Origin: an uncultured Rhodospirillaceae bacterium | GTDB taxonomy: Bacteria > Pseudomonadota > Alphaproteobacteria > UBA7887 | Length of the DNA: 32,355 bases | Assembly: GCA_913045505.1 (NCBI GenBank) | Contig: CAJWQN010000004.1 | Coordinates: 1 to 32,355, forward strand | Reading direction: 5' to 3' | Shown: positions 23,346 to 32,355 of the stretch, in pieces | Layout: each line of letters opens with the position of its first letter | Position numbering within the stretch: the stretch's first letter is position 1 | Made by a program: the position numbers and the translations under genes | The notes under the pieces: model-generated | What the model saw: only the letters and a program-made list of their open reading frames with translations | Database searches by the model: none | What the model was told of the DNA's origin: nothing

Positions 23346-24362
23346 CTACAGAATCGAAAACACCGCGTTCATCCCGTATTTCTCGAGATTGATCTGCCAT
23401 TCCTGTTCATTGGTTTTCAGATTCAGGCAGCATATGCGGGACGGCATCGGCGGAAAGGATTTTCGATGACTTTCGAGGCCGGTCATTGTCTTCATTTGAG
23501 CCTTGACCCAGCGAACGGTATTTTTGAACTTGGTCGCCCGGAGTCGTGAGAATCCCACGATCAGACGTTGCTCGTCGAGAAACTTGATTCCGCGACACCA
23601 TCCGAGCGGATTCACGGCATCTAGGAATTCTCCGATGTTTATGATATCCCAAACTTTCAATGAGCTTTGGTCGGCAATTAAAATATTGCCATCAACAGAT
23701 GTGAAATAAATATCTCCGTTGTGAAATATCCCATCATGGGATAAAGAAACGTTACGAATTCCTTTACCAGACAGATCTATTTTCTTTCCGAAATCAGTCA
23801 AACATTGTGCGTCTTTTTTGTTGCAGCGCGTTGTCCAAATATCGTCACCAATAGTGAAGACGAAGTTCGGATGCGCAATGTGAGGTTTGGTGCTCGGAAT
23901 TTTGCGATAATCCGTAGTTTTCGAAAATCTGTCCCAAGTGTTGTTGCCGAGAACATCCCACTCGTTGATGGTTTTCCCTTCAGGGGTCACCTCGGCGACC
24001 ATGTCCAAACCGGTAACGGCGACGAGATAGGTGCCGTCGCGGGTCGGAGCGATGTGATGCAAGTCATTAAAATAGGGCAAAGATATATAATTTTTGACCG
24101 AAAAGTTTTTTGGATCATATATAAGTAATTCCGTTTCCGTACAAAGATAAAGAAGATTACCTTGCAATGTTCCGGTTTTGAAAATGATGGCCGGAGTTTC
24201 GTCGGAGCACGCGTCCGATGGTGATATGTATTCGATAACTTTTTCGACTTCAAGTGTGTCGAGATCGATACCCAGCAGACTCGCTTTGTCACAACTGCGC
24301 CACATCTGATCGTTGGTCGAACCACAGCGCGCGGTGCCCCCGACGATAAAAAGCTCGGACAT
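23346..24362 (-). CDS. Protein of unknown function, beta-propeller-like, polysaccharide island
   Basis: This 338-residue soluble protein has no signal peptide. It is made of repeating beta-strand-like units (LFIVGGTARCGS, LLYLCTETELLIYD, THGT-like DGTYLVAVTGLDMVAEV, HNGDIYFTSVDGNILIAD, EQRLIVGFSRLRATK), the look of a six- or seven-bladed propeller. The patterns LHHIAPTRDGTYLVAVTGLD and NPLGWCRGIKFLDEQRLIVG recall uncharacterised proteins in polysaccharide loci, but no enzyme motif was found. GC content is visibly low, matching the 5' half of the flippase that follows 165 bp downstream, so both probably arrived together. The ATG has GGAAGGAACGGA directly upstream. Confidence 0.7.
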   Translation of the reverse strand: MSELFIVGGTARCGSTNDQMWRSCDKASLLGIDLDTLEVEKVIEYISPSDACSDETPAIIFKTGTLQGNLLYLCTETELLIYDPKNFSVKNYISLPYFNDLHHIAPTRDGTYLVAVTGLDMVAEVTPEGKTINEWDVLGNNTWDRFSKTTDYRKIPSTKPHIAHPNFVFTIGDDIWTTRCNKKDAQCLTDFGKKIDLSGKGIRNVSLSHDGIFHNGDIYFTSVDGNILIADQSSLKVWDIINIGEFLDAVNPLGWCRGIKFLDEQRLIVGFSRLRATKFKNTVRWVKAQMKTMTGLESHRKSFPPMPSRICCLNLKTNEQEWQINLEKYGMNAVFSIL

Positions 24363-24603
24363 TCCGTTCCTTCCCGAAACAAATTTGGATTGGAGGCGGC
24401 GTCAAGCTTGATGCAGTCATGGCCGCGACGGCCGGGACGGAAGCGCTTGCCGGGCCGCGAGGATTGGGTTATCCCCCATTTTCAGACATTTGTCGAGGCT
24501 TCGGGCGCCATCGACGCGACCGCGTGGGCGTGTGCCGAATGCTGGCGCGGCGCGCGGACGTATCATTTGGGCCGATCTTCGAATGGACAGGGGAGAAATC
24601 GAG
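24363..24603. promoter_or_regulatory. Divergent intergenic region, island boundary
   Basis: These 241 bp separate the low-GC leftward gene from the GC-rich rightward aminotransferase. Base composition changes sharply here, so this is the likely right edge of the acquired island. No tRNA, integrase site or direct repeat was recognised. It must hold both promoters. Confidence 0.35.
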
Positions 24604-25791
24604 GTGAAGCTTGTCGACTCGATGGCCCGGCTCGGGACCGAGAGCGCGTTCGAATTGCTGGCGCGGGCCAAGGCGCTCGAGGCCGAAGGCCGCGACATCA
24701 TCAATCTGGGCATCGGCCAGCCGGATTTTCGCACCCCCGATCATATCGTCGCGGCGGCCCAGAAGGCGTTGGCGGATGGCCATCACGGCTATACGCCCGG
24801 CAACGGCATCCTTCCGCTCCGCGAGGCCGTGGCCGCGGATATCGCCCGCTATCGCAAGGTCAACATCGATCCCGATGACGTGGTGATCGTGCCCGGCGGC
24901 AAGGTCACCATGTGGTACGCGATCCTGATGTTCGGCGCGCCCGGGACCGAAATCCTCTACCCCAATCCGGGCTTCCCGATCTATGAATCGGTGATAAATT
25001 TCACCGGCGCCAAGGCGGTACCGATCCGGTTGCGCGAATCGGAAGGCTTCGCGTTCGACGCCGAAGAAGTGCTCGACAAGATCACGCCCGCGACCCGGCT
25101 GCTGATTCTCAACAGCCCGGCCAACCCGACCGGCGGCGTGGTGCCGCGCGCCCAATTCGACCGCCTGGTCTCAGGCCTGGAACGCCATCCGCAAGTGGTC
25201 GTGCTGTCGGACGAGATCTACGCCCGCCTGCTCTACGACGACGCCGAATTCGTCACCCTGCTCGGCTACGAATCCCTGCGCGAGCGGCTGATCATGCTCG
25301 ACGGCTGGAGCAAGACCTACGCCATGACCGGCTGGCGGATCGGCTACGCGGTCTGGCCGCGGGCGCTGGTCGATCTGGCCACCCGGCTCAACATCAACTC
25401 GGTCTCCTGCACGAACGCCGCCACCCAATACGCGGCGGTCGCGGCCCTGGAGGGGCCTCAAGACTCGGTAGAGACCATGCGCCGGGCGTTCGACGAGCGG
25501 CGCAAGGTGATCGTCGCCGAGACCAACACCATCGACGGTTTCTCCTCGATCTTGCCCCAGGGTGCGTTCTACACCATGCCCAACATCACCGGCACCGGGC
25601 TGACCTCGAAACGGATGGAGACCCTGCTGCTCGAGGAGCTGGGCGTCGCCGCGGTCGCCGGCACCAGCTTCGGCGCGTTCGGCGAAGGCTATATCCGGTT
25701 TTCGTACGCCAACAGCACCGACAATATCCAGAAGGCGCTCGGTCGGATACGGGATTACGCCGCCGGCACGGGTTGGCGCAGCGCGGCTTGA
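24604..25791 (+). CDS. Class I/II PLP aminotransferase (aspartate aminotransferase family)
   Basis: This 395-residue aminotransferase of fold type I transfers amino groups between an amino acid and a 2-oxo acid. Blocks include INLGIGQPDFRTPDHI, GYTPGNGILPLREAVA, YPNPGFPIYESV, SPANPTGG (N174), VLSDEIYARLLYD (D203, Y206), the Schiff-base lysine K237 in GWSKTYAMTGWRIGY with R245 contacting the phosphate, and a C-terminal GYIRFSYANS carrying the substrate-carboxylate arginine. The GTG start is preferred since GGGGAG lies 8 bases upstream; an in-frame ATG at 24583 would add 7 residues with a weaker signal. Donor specificity (Asp, Ala or branched-chain) cannot be read reliably. It is monocistronic, converging on a small secreted-protein gene. 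Confidence 0.92.
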   Translation: MKLVDSMARLGTESAFELLARAKALEAEGRDIINLGIGQPDFRTPDHIVAAAQKALADGHHGYTPGNGILPLREAVAADIARYRKVNIDPDDVVIVPGGKVTMWYAILMFGAPGTEILYPNPGFPIYESVINFTGAKAVPIRLRESEGFAFDAEEVLDKITPATRLLILNSPANPTGGVVPRAQFDRLVSGLERHPQVVVLSDEIYARLLYDDAEFVTLLGYESLRERLIMLDGWSKTYAMTGWRIGYAVWPRALVDLATRLNINSVSCTNAATQYAAVAALEGPQDSVETMRRAFDERRKVIVAETNTIDGFSSILPQGAFYTMPNITGTGLTSKRMETLLLEELGVAAVAGTSFGAFGEGYIRFSYANSTDNIQKALGRIRDYAAGTGWRSAA

Positions 25792-25809
25792 GCTCCGGGC
25801 CGCGGCCGG

Positions 25810-26079
25810 CTACTTGATCTGGGCACCGGTATTGCCATCGAAATACAGATCGACAGCGCGGCCCTGGGCGTCGAGCGCCTCGACCTGAACCAATTGACCG
25901 GTGCGCCGAATCTGCAGCACATCGCGGAATCCCAAGGCGGCGACCCGGTCGATGATCTGCTTCGCGGTCACCACCGGGATGACCTGCGGGGCGATGATGA
26001 CCGGAGATTGTTGCTGGGCCAGCGCCGCGGCCGGCGCAAACGCTGCCGCGCACACGGCGATGATGACGATTCTAATCAT
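25810..26079 (-). CDS. Small secreted PepSY-like protein
   Basis: This 89-residue protein has a clear Sec signal peptide: basic start MIR, hydrophobic core, and a cleavage site after AAALA. The mature ~68 residues contain QIIDRVAALGFRDVLQIRRT and VQVEALDAQGRAVDLYFDGN then TGAQIK, the layout of a single PepSY domain (helix followed by strands, ending in a D-x-x-TG-x-I motif). PepSY proteins are periplasmic and often bind or inhibit proteases. GGGAGG lies 5 bases before the ATG. It lies 96 bp downstream of a V8-like protease gene on the same strand, so a protease-inhibitor relationship is possible but unproven. Confidence 0.8.
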   Translation of the reverse strand: MIRIVIIAVCAAAFAPAAALAQQQSPVIIAPQVIPVVTAKQIIDRVAALGFRDVLQIRRTGQLVQVEALDAQGRAVDLYFDGNTGAQIK

Positions 26080-26175
26080 GGTTGCCTCCCTTTCTTTGGT
26101 CGAGGGGCTGTCGACCGATCATAGATTACCGGCGCGGGCCGGTACGATCCTTGATGGGGATCAAGTCCGCGCGGT

Positions 26176-27114
26176 CTATTCGGGCGCCGATCGGGAAGGC
26201 GACGGCCGGGCATGGAGCCGCATATGGCAGTGGCCAGTGCGCGCCACGTCCTCGATGGTTTCCTGAAACCGGTCGCCGATCCGGACCGCCTGATTGGGAT
26301 TGAAGGTCGGGTCGAAAGCGTCGCCGAACTTGGTCTTCTGCATATTGACCATGCGGACCAAGACCCCGATCGTGAACCATTCGCTGTCCCGGACCAGGAT
26401 CACCGGGCCGCCTGACGCGCCTTTCACGAAATCACAGTCGATGTTGTAGAACTCGTCGGTGCCGAAATCCATGTCACCCGGCAATTTCCGCACCGGACCG
26501 CAATAGGGGCTGACCATGATGATCTTGGTCTTGTCGTGCAGGGCGGCGATCAGATAGCGGGCACCGTGCTCGCGCATGTCCTCGAAATGGTCTTCGGTCA
26601 GAGCATAGTAGTTCAGGCAACCGTAGTGGTCCGAAATCCTGCGGTCCAGGACCGCCACCGCCCAGTCGCGGTTGAAATTATGGAACGGATTGGTGCTGCC
26701 GACCGTAAACTCGGCGACCCGAACCCGTTCGCCCTCGGGTCCGCCCGGATAATAGTAGTACTCCCGCGACCGCAACCGTCCCTGGAGGTTGTAGAAGTTG
26801 TGTGCCGCGGTAATGATGAGGTCGAAATCCCGGTTCGGATCGCTGCTTTCGGTGCAGACGATGGTCGCCGTGCCGACCGCTTTCTTGGCCTCGTATCCGA
26901 TCGAGCCCACCGGCGACAGGCGGCGGCGCTCCTCGAACGTCATCGGCCGGCGATCGTCGCGCCCGAATATGTTGACATGGTGGAGCAGGGACGATGCCTG
27001 CCCGCTTGGCTCCGGCGGGTGGACAGGATGCGCGACGCCGGCGCCGACCCAAGTCGACAAGGCCGCGCCGGCAACGACAATCAACGGGAATAGGCGCCCA
27101 ATTCCGTTCTCCAT
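26176..27114 (-). CDS. Secreted trypsin/V8-like serine protease
   Basis: This 312-residue protein has an N-terminal hydrophobic stretch (residues 8-28, LFPLIVVAGAALSTWVGAGVA) serving as a signal peptide or anchor. The chymotrypsin-fold triad is visible: H105 in LIITAAHNFYN, D150 in NRDWAVAVLD and S234 in KGASGGPVIL. Spacing and the GASGGP motif fit V8-like Glu-specific endopeptidases. The C-terminal segment after residue ~280 is Arg/His-rich. The ATG at 27114 has GAGGTG 7 bases upstream and begins the signal sequence; longer frames exist without support. It probably acts in the periplasm or outside the cell. It precedes the small PepSY-like gene and follows rodA by 132 bp, which lacks notable structure. 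Confidence 0.82.
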   Translation of the reverse strand: MENGIGRLFPLIVVAGAALSTWVGAGVAHPVHPPEPSGQASSLLHHVNIFGRDDRRPMTFEERRRLSPVGSIGYEAKKAVGTATIVCTESSDPNRDFDLIITAAHNFYNLQGRLRSREYYYYPGGPEGERVRVAEFTVGSTNPFHNFNRDWAVAVLDRRISDHYGCLNYYALTEDHFEDMREHGARYLIAALHDKTKIIMVSPYCGPVRKLPGDMDFGTDEFYNIDCDFVKGASGGPVILVRDSEWFTIGVLVRMVNMQKTKFGDAFDPTFNPNQAVRIGDRFQETIEDVARTGHCHMRLHARPSPSRSAPE

Positions 27115-27246
27115 GGCTCGCACCTCGACGATCGGACAATTCCGGATCCCACCACATCCCACCACCATCATCGCACGACTCGGCTCGGAATGCACCTGGC
27201 GAACGTGGACCGCCGACATTCGGACTTAGAGAAACGTCGGCGCCGG

Positions 27247-28401
27247 CTAGGGTTCGTCGCCACCGGGGCGGCGGCGAATATCCTGGTCTCGGTGGACATA
27301 GACGCTCAACAGCAGCCCCATGGCCACGAGCACGGTCATCATGGCGGTGCCGCCATAGGAGATCAGCGGCAATGGCACTCCGACCACCGGAACCAGTCCG
27401 GTGACCATGGCCACGTTGATGAAAACGTACAGGAACAGGGTCGTGGTCACGCCGATCGCCAGCAGACGACCGAATTGGGAGCGCGCGCGGAGCGCGACCG
27501 CGACGCCGTAGGCCAGCAGCCCGCTGTAAAGCAGCAGCAATCCGAGGGCGCCGACCAGGCCGAGTTCCTCGGCCAGCATCGTGAAAATGAAATCGGTTTG
27601 ATGCTCGGGCAGAAAGTTCAGGTGACTTTGCGTGCCTTGCATGAAGCCGCGGCCGAACAGGCCGCCGGAGCCGAGCGCGATCTTGGACTGAAGAATATGA
27701 TAGCCCGAGCCCAGCGGATCGCTTTCCGGATTCAGGAACGTCATGATCCGCTCGCGCTGGTATTCCTGCATGAATTGCCATGCGAGCGGTACCGCCGCGA
27801 TGCCGACAACGCCGAGGGCGGCGAAGTAGCGCATCGGCACCCCGGCCATGAAGACGATCGCGCCGGCGCCAATGAGGAGCATCACCGCCGTCCCCAGATC
27901 CGGTTGTCGGAGAACCAGCAGCGCCGGCAGGACCAGAACAGCGAGCGGCGCCACCAGGGCTCTCGGCCGGCGTACGTCGTCCAGGGTGAGGCCGTGGAAA
28001 TAGCGGGCCAGGGCCAGGACCAGGGCGATCTTGGCCACTTCCGAGGGTTGGAGCCGAATCACCCCAAGGTCGATCCAGCGTTGGGCGCCCATGCCCACGG
28101 TCCCGATCCACTCGACCGCGATCAACAGGGCGATCGAAACGGCGTAAATGACATAGGCCCATTTCAGCCAATGGCGCAAATCGATGGTCGCGATCACGAT
28201 CATGGCGCCGAGGCCGACGGCGAAGCGGATGATCTGACGGGATGCCCAGGGCTCCAGATTGCCGTCGGCGGCCGAATAGAGCATGGCGAAACCGGCGCCG
28301 GCGATCACGCACAACAGCGCCACGAGAGTCCAGCTGATCTGCTCGAGCTTGCCAAACAGCGTCATCTCCGGGCGGCCGGTGCCGAGTGTGCCGCGGGCCA
28401 T
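27247..28401 (-). CDS. rodA: Rod shape-determining peptidoglycan glycosyltransferase RodA
   Basis: This 384-residue SEDS-family polytopic membrane protein polymerises lipid II during cell elongation with PBP2. About ten membrane segments are visible. Conserved blocks are GAQRWIDLGVIRLQPSEVAKIA, LVLRQPDLGTAVMLL, ERIMTFLNPESDPLGSGYHI carrying the aspartate region needed for SEDS activity, LPEHQTDFIFTMLAEELGLVG and the C-terminal PVVGVPLPLISYGGTAMM. Length is normal. It starts 4 bp after the mrdA stop, as in the classical elongasome operon. Confidence 0.97.
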   Translation of the reverse strand: MARGTLGTGRPEMTLFGKLEQISWTLVALLCVIAGAGFAMLYSAADGNLEPWASRQIIRFAVGLGAMIVIATIDLRHWLKWAYVIYAVSIALLIAVEWIGTVGMGAQRWIDLGVIRLQPSEVAKIALVLALARYFHGLTLDDVRRPRALVAPLAVLVLPALLVLRQPDLGTAVMLLIGAGAIVFMAGVPMRYFAALGVVGIAAVPLAWQFMQEYQRERIMTFLNPESDPLGSGYHILQSKIALGSGGLFGRGFMQGTQSHLNFLPEHQTDFIFTMLAEELGLVGALGLLLLYSGLLAYGVAVALRARSQFGRLLAIGVTTTLFLYVFINVAMVTGLVPVVGVPLPLISYGGTAMMTVLVAMGLLLSVYVHRDQDIRRRPGGDEP

Positions 28402-28405
28402 CGCG

Positions 28406-30289
28406 TCACGCGTCCTCGGGCGCGTTGCGTCCCAAGGCGCCGGTCGGGATGCCGCCGCCGGGCGAGCCCCGCCGCTGGGCCTCGATCAGGATGTCGCGCG
28501 CCATCGGCGCCGCCACCTTCGAGCCGCCGCCGCCATGCTCGACCACCACCGCGACCGCGTAGCGCGGCTGATGCACCGGCGCGTAGCCGACGAACAGCGC
28601 GTGATCGCGGTCCTTCCAGGCCCGATCCTCGTTCTTGACGATGCCGGCATCGCGCTCGGCCTTGGTAATCCGCTTGACCTGGCTGGTGCCGGTCTTGCCA
28701 CCCATGGCCATTGCCGGCTGCTCGATGCGGGCGCCATGGGCGGTACCGCGCGGGCCGTTGACGGCCTTGGCCATGCCTTCCCGGACCACGCGCAGCGACC
28801 AATCCGAAACGCCCAGGGAGTGCGCCGGGGCCTGCTCCGGCGCCGCGGCCGACGGGTCACGGCCCACGGCCCGTGTCAGATAGGGGCCGATGGCGCGCCC
28901 GCCATTGACGAGTCGCGCGGTCATGACCGCGAGCTGCAGCGGTGTCGTAAGCAGGTGGCCCTGGCCGATTCCGACATTCAGTGTTTCGCCCTTTTGCCAA
29001 GGCCGGTCATAGGTCGCCAGTTTCCAGTCCGGGGTCGGCACCAATCCGGCCCGTTCGCCCGGGAGATCGAACTCCAGCGATCGCCCGAATCCGAGCAGCG
29101 CCGCCGTCGCCGCGATCCGATCGGCTCCCAACTTGAGCGCAAGGTCGTAGAAATAGACATCGCAGGATTGGGCGATGGCGTCGGTCATGGCCAGGTGGCC
29201 GTGACCGCCGCGCTTCCAACAGTGGAACCGGCGAATGCCGAGCTCGACGTGACCGGCGCACCAGACCCGGTGGCTCGGACCGGCGATTCCGGACTCGAGG
29301 GCCGCCAGGGCGACCACCAGCTTGAACACCGAACCGGGCGGGTATTGGCCCGAGATCGCCTTGTTGATCAGCGGTGCCCGCGGATTGTTGACCAGTTCGG
29401 ACCATTGCCGGTGGGTCAGTCCTTGATTGAAGGCATTGGGATCGAAGCTCGGCGTCGAGGCGATAGCCAGGACCTCGCCGGACCCGACATCGAGCACCGC
29501 GGCCGAAGCGCTTTCCGCGCCGAGCCGAGTGGCGGCGAATTCCTGGATGCCGGCATCGATGGTCAGAGTGACGTCGTCGCCGGGCTGGCCTTCGTTTCTG
29601 GCCAGTTCGCGGATCACCCGACCGTGCGCATTGACCTCGACCTGCAGGTTGCCGGCGCGCCCGCGCAACGCCAGATCATGCGTTTTTTCGACGCCGTTCT
29701 TGCCGATTCGGAAATCGGGCAGCTCCAGCACCGGATCACCGGTGAGTTCGGTTTCGGACACGGCCGCCACATAGCCGATGACATGGGCGAAGGCGGCGCC
29801 GAACGGATATTGGCGCACTTGGCCGACATCGATCGAAACGCCGGGCAAGTCCGGCGCGTTGACTTCGATCCGGGACACCTGACTCCAGGACAGATGCTCG
29901 CGGATCGTGACCGGCAAGAACCGGCGCCGGCGTCCGATATCATCGAGAATGCGGCTTCGCTCGCGATCGTCGAGGGGGATGATCGCGGCCAGAGAATCCA
30001 GCGTGCGGGCGATATCCCCGCCCTGCTCCGGGACCAGGATCAGTCTGTAGTTCTGCTTGTTATGGGCGACCGGGTGCCCGGTCCGATCAAAGATTCGTCC
30101 GCGCGGCGGCGCCAGCAAGCGCAGATTGATCCGATTCTCCTCGGCCAAGGTGTGAAATCGCTCGGACTGAACGACCTGCAGGTAATAGAGCCGGCCGGCG
30201 AGCATGGTCATCATCGCCAATTTGGCGCCGCCCAGGATGGCAGCGCGGCGATTGAACATCTTGATGCGGCGCAGTTCGTGCTGTTGCAT
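28406..30289 (-). CDS. mrdA: Penicillin-binding protein 2 (peptidoglycan transpeptidase)
   Basis: This 627-residue class B PBP has an N-terminal membrane anchor (residues ~16-38), a dimerisation region with PPRGRIFDRTGHPVAHN, and the C-terminal transpeptidase. The catalytic motifs are intact: S320-x-x-K323 in YPPGSVFKL, SCD (375-377) in IAQSCDVYFYD, and KTGT (532-535) in GGKTGTSQ. It cross-links peptidoglycan in the periplasm during elongation, in complex with RodA. It lies 13 bp after mreD and 4 bp before rodA on the minus strand. The C-terminal tail is Gly/Pro-rich. Confidence 0.97.
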   Translation of the reverse strand: MQQHELRRIKMFNRRAAILGGAKLAMMTMLAGRLYYLQVVQSERFHTLAEENRINLRLLAPPRGRIFDRTGHPVAHNKQNYRLILVPEQGGDIARTLDSLAAIIPLDDRERSRILDDIGRRRRFLPVTIREHLSWSQVSRIEVNAPDLPGVSIDVGQVRQYPFGAAFAHVIGYVAAVSETELTGDPVLELPDFRIGKNGVEKTHDLALRGRAGNLQVEVNAHGRVIRELARNEGQPGDDVTLTIDAGIQEFAATRLGAESASAAVLDVGSGEVLAIASTPSFDPNAFNQGLTHRQWSELVNNPRAPLINKAISGQYPPGSVFKLVVALAALESGIAGPSHRVWCAGHVELGIRRFHCWKRGGHGHLAMTDAIAQSCDVYFYDLALKLGADRIAATAALLGFGRSLEFDLPGERAGLVPTPDWKLATYDRPWQKGETLNVGIGQGHLLTTPLQLAVMTARLVNGGRAIGPYLTRAVGRDPSAAAPEQAPAHSLGVSDWSLRVVREGMAKAVNGPRGTAHGARIEQPAMAMGGKTGTSQVKRITKAERDAGIVKNEDRAWKDRDHALFVGYAPVHQPRYAVAVVVEHGGGGSKVAAPMARDILIEAQRRGSPGGGIPTGALGRNAPEDA

Positions 30290-30302
30290 GACGGGCGTCG
30301 GC

Positions 30303-30824
30303 TCAGGCGGGGCGCAACAGCTCGCGCTGGACCAGGCCGAACAGGCTGCTGAGCGCCGGATAGAGGGCCATCGTCAAGAGCAACTGAAACAGGGCCGGCG
30401 CCGGCGCCGCCAGGGTTTGATAGTAGGCCGACGCGATCAGCCAGCCCAAGACCGCGGCGCCGACGGCCAGCACGGCAAACCCGAACCAGATCACGACAAA
30501 GGACTTGCCGTGAAAAAACCGGCCCTGATTGACGACGACCGCATGAACCGACACGTAGACCAACGCCGACAATCCTAGCGGCGTGCCGGACAATGCGTCC
30601 TGAAACAGACCGATCAGGCCGCTCGCCGCATAGGGCATCAGATCCGGCCGGTGCACCGCCCAGTAATAGACCGCCATGAGTGGCAGCAGCGGCATCACCG
30701 ACCCCAACAACGGCACCCCCAACGGCAGCACGCACAGGACCACCAACATGGTCGTCAGGGTGACCGGGACCAGGCCCCGCAAAGCGGATTCGACTCGTGG
30801 CCAAATTTCCTCGTCGCGAGTCAT
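30303..30824 (-). CDS. mreD: Rod shape-determining protein MreD
   Basis: This 173-residue integral membrane protein has about five hydrophobic helices. MreD family features are the N-terminal VTLTTMLVVLCVLPL, the PLLPLMAVYYWAVHRPDLMP segment and FQDALSGTPLGLSALVYV. It helps anchor the MreB/MreC elongation complex at the inner membrane. Its start overlaps the mreC stop by 4 bp (ATGA), indicating coupled translation. Family sequence is poorly conserved, so synteny supports the call. Confidence 0.93.
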   Translation of the reverse strand: MTRDEEIWPRVESALRGLVPVTLTTMLVVLCVLPLGVPLLGSVMPLLPLMAVYYWAVHRPDLMPYAASGLIGLFQDALSGTPLGLSALVYVSVHAVVVNQGRFFHGKSFVVIWFGFAVLAVGAAVLGWLIASAYYQTLAAPAPALFQLLLTMALYPALSSLFGLVQRELLRPA

Positions 30825-31705
30825 TGCGCCGGCTCCGGGGGCCGCGGGTCGGGCGCCATCGGCTTCAGCGGCGGCATCGTGCCATCGGCCAGCAGCACAT
30901 ATTCGAGGAGGCTGAAATCGACCAGCGGCTGGACGCGATTTTCGCCATCGCCGACCGCCGAGACCTTGCCGATCGGCAGCCCGGGTGGCAACAGGCCACC
31001 ATGTCCCGATGTGACGATCCGGGCACCGATCTCGATCCGCGCGTTCTGGGCCAGCAGCGCCAGATAGGCGGTTTCGGTGTTGTCCCCGGCCAGGATCGCC
31101 CGTTGGCGGGTCGCTTCCACCACCACCGGAATCCGCGAGTTGAGGTCGGTGACCAGCAGCAGCCGCGACGATCGTTCGCCGACCTCGACCACCCGTCCGA
31201 CCAACCCGTCATTGGTGATCGCCGCCTGACCCTTGGCGACGCCGTCGCGGGCGCCGGCATCGAGCAGCTTGGTGCGCACGTAGGCGCTCCCCGAATCGCC
31301 GATCACCCGGGCGCTCACGAACGCGCTCAAGGTTTCCGGGCGGTAATTGAGCAACGCCCTGAGCGCCGCGTTCTCCTGTTCCAGCCGGCGGGCCACGGTT
31401 TCCCACCGGAGCAGCCGCTCGTTGGACTGGCGCAAGGCTTCGTTTTGCTCGTAGACGGTGAACACCCGTCCGACCGCCTCGGCCATGTCCTGGGCGGATT
31501 CAATAGGCCGCGCCAACGCCCCCATGACCGGCGCCATCAGGTCGGTCACGGCAGTGCTCAGACGTTCGACCATCACGGTCTGGGTGCGCCCGACCATGAG
31601 CAGGGTGAACGCGCCGGCGAGCAGGACGACAAACCCAAAGCGTTGCAGCAACGCCTTCGCCGGCGCCGCCACGCGCGTCACATAGCGGCCGTCCCATCGC
31701 CGCAT
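30821..31705 (-). CDS. mreC: Rod shape-determining protein MreC
   Basis: This 294-residue protein has one N-terminal membrane helix (FGFVVLLAGAFTLLMVG, residues ~23-39), a coiled coil around residues 75-118 (YEQNEALRQSNERLLRWETV onward) and a periplasmic beta-rich domain with ARVIGDSGSAYVRTKLLDAG, ITNDGLVGRVVEVGERSSRL and LVTDLNSRIPVVVEATR. It forms filaments in the periplasm and activates PBP2. The C-terminus is Pro-rich. It is coupled to mreD by an ATGA overlap and follows mreB by 65 bp. Confidence 0.96.
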   Translation of the reverse strand: MRRWDGRYVTRVAAPAKALLQRFGFVVLLAGAFTLLMVGRTQTVMVERLSTAVTDLMAPVMGALARPIESAQDMAEAVGRVFTVYEQNEALRQSNERLLRWETVARRLEQENAALRALLNYRPETLSAFVSARVIGDSGSAYVRTKLLDAGARDGVAKGQAAITNDGLVGRVVEVGERSSRLLLVTDLNSRIPVVVEATRQRAILAGDNTETAYLALLAQNARIEIGARIVTSGHGGLLPPGLPIGKVSAVGDGENRVQPLVDFSLLEYVLLADGTMPPLKPMAPDPRPPEPAQ

Positions 31706-31770
31706 CGGATCTCTTCTCCTAGCCGCCGCCCCGGCGCGCCGCCCGCCACTCCGCCGAGCCGGTCACCGGA

Positions 31771-32355
<585 letters not shown>

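Noticed and set aside
25795-25812. GC-rich palindrome (GGCCGCGGCC) between convergent genes as a terminator
   Set aside because: The stem is short and no T-run follows on either strand; likely chance in GC-rich DNA.
27190-30352. Two long rightward open frames (27190-28638 and 28283-30352)
   Set aside because: Both are antisense shadows of rodA and mrdA, which have intact motifs.

Overview
The window is 32.4 kb of GC-rich, densely packed DNA that looks like an alphaproteobacterial chromosome, probably Rhodospirillales-like. This is inferred from the mreB-mreC-mreD-mrdA-rodA order, the cyclase-TPR protein architecture, the palindromic intergenic repeats with arms starting TTAGAGCATTTT, and the exosortase-A-type O-ligase. 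No rRNA, tRNA or CRISPR array was recognised. Both ends cut genes: an acyl-CoA ligase on the left and mreB on the right.

Region 1 (1-6.5 kb): an oxalate-CoA-ligase-like enzyme is translationally coupled to a ketopantoate-reductase-family enzyme. A malate/lactate-type dehydrogenase converges on them. Then a class III nucleotide cyclase with a TPR tail is divergent from a response-regulator/metallo-beta-lactamase fusion, a possible cyclic-nucleotide signalling pair.

Region 2 (6.5-6.9 kb): a non-coding scar with the first 15 codons of a lost amidohydrolase, two 33-bp direct repeats, three copies of a CAATGTCCCC motif and two large palindromes.

Region 3 (6.9-17.6 kb): metabolic genes. A leftward cluster holds a gamma-glutamyltransferase, a transketolase split into two subunits and an FMN hydroxy-acid oxidase, with the last three coupled by ATGA overlaps. 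Next come a cystathionine gamma-synthase/lyase-type PLP enzyme, a rightward split AtuA pair plus a DehI-like protein, an SDR lacking the usual catalytic residues, and a zinc-free MDR oxidoreductase.

Region 4 (17.6-24.4 kb): an eroded surface-polysaccharide island. It holds the C-terminal stub of a carbamoyltransferase, IS1380 and IS110 transposase remnants around a low-GC methyltransferase, an exosortase-A-associated O-ligase, a small membrane protein, the fused remains of an isochorismatase/AraC gene pair, a frameshifted flippase and a low-GC protein of unknown function. Gene decay and low GC suggest horizontal acquisition followed by loss.

Region 5 (24.6-32.4 kb): a class I aminotransferase, a small secreted PepSY-like protein and a secreted V8-like serine protease precede the conserved rod-shape operon mreB-mreC-mreD-mrdA-rodA on the minus strand.

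No clearly new defence or RNA system was found. The strongest leads are the cyclase/REC-MBL pair, the GGT-transketolase-hydroxyacid oxidase cluster, the catalytically atypical SDR, and the decayed exosortase-type polysaccharide island.
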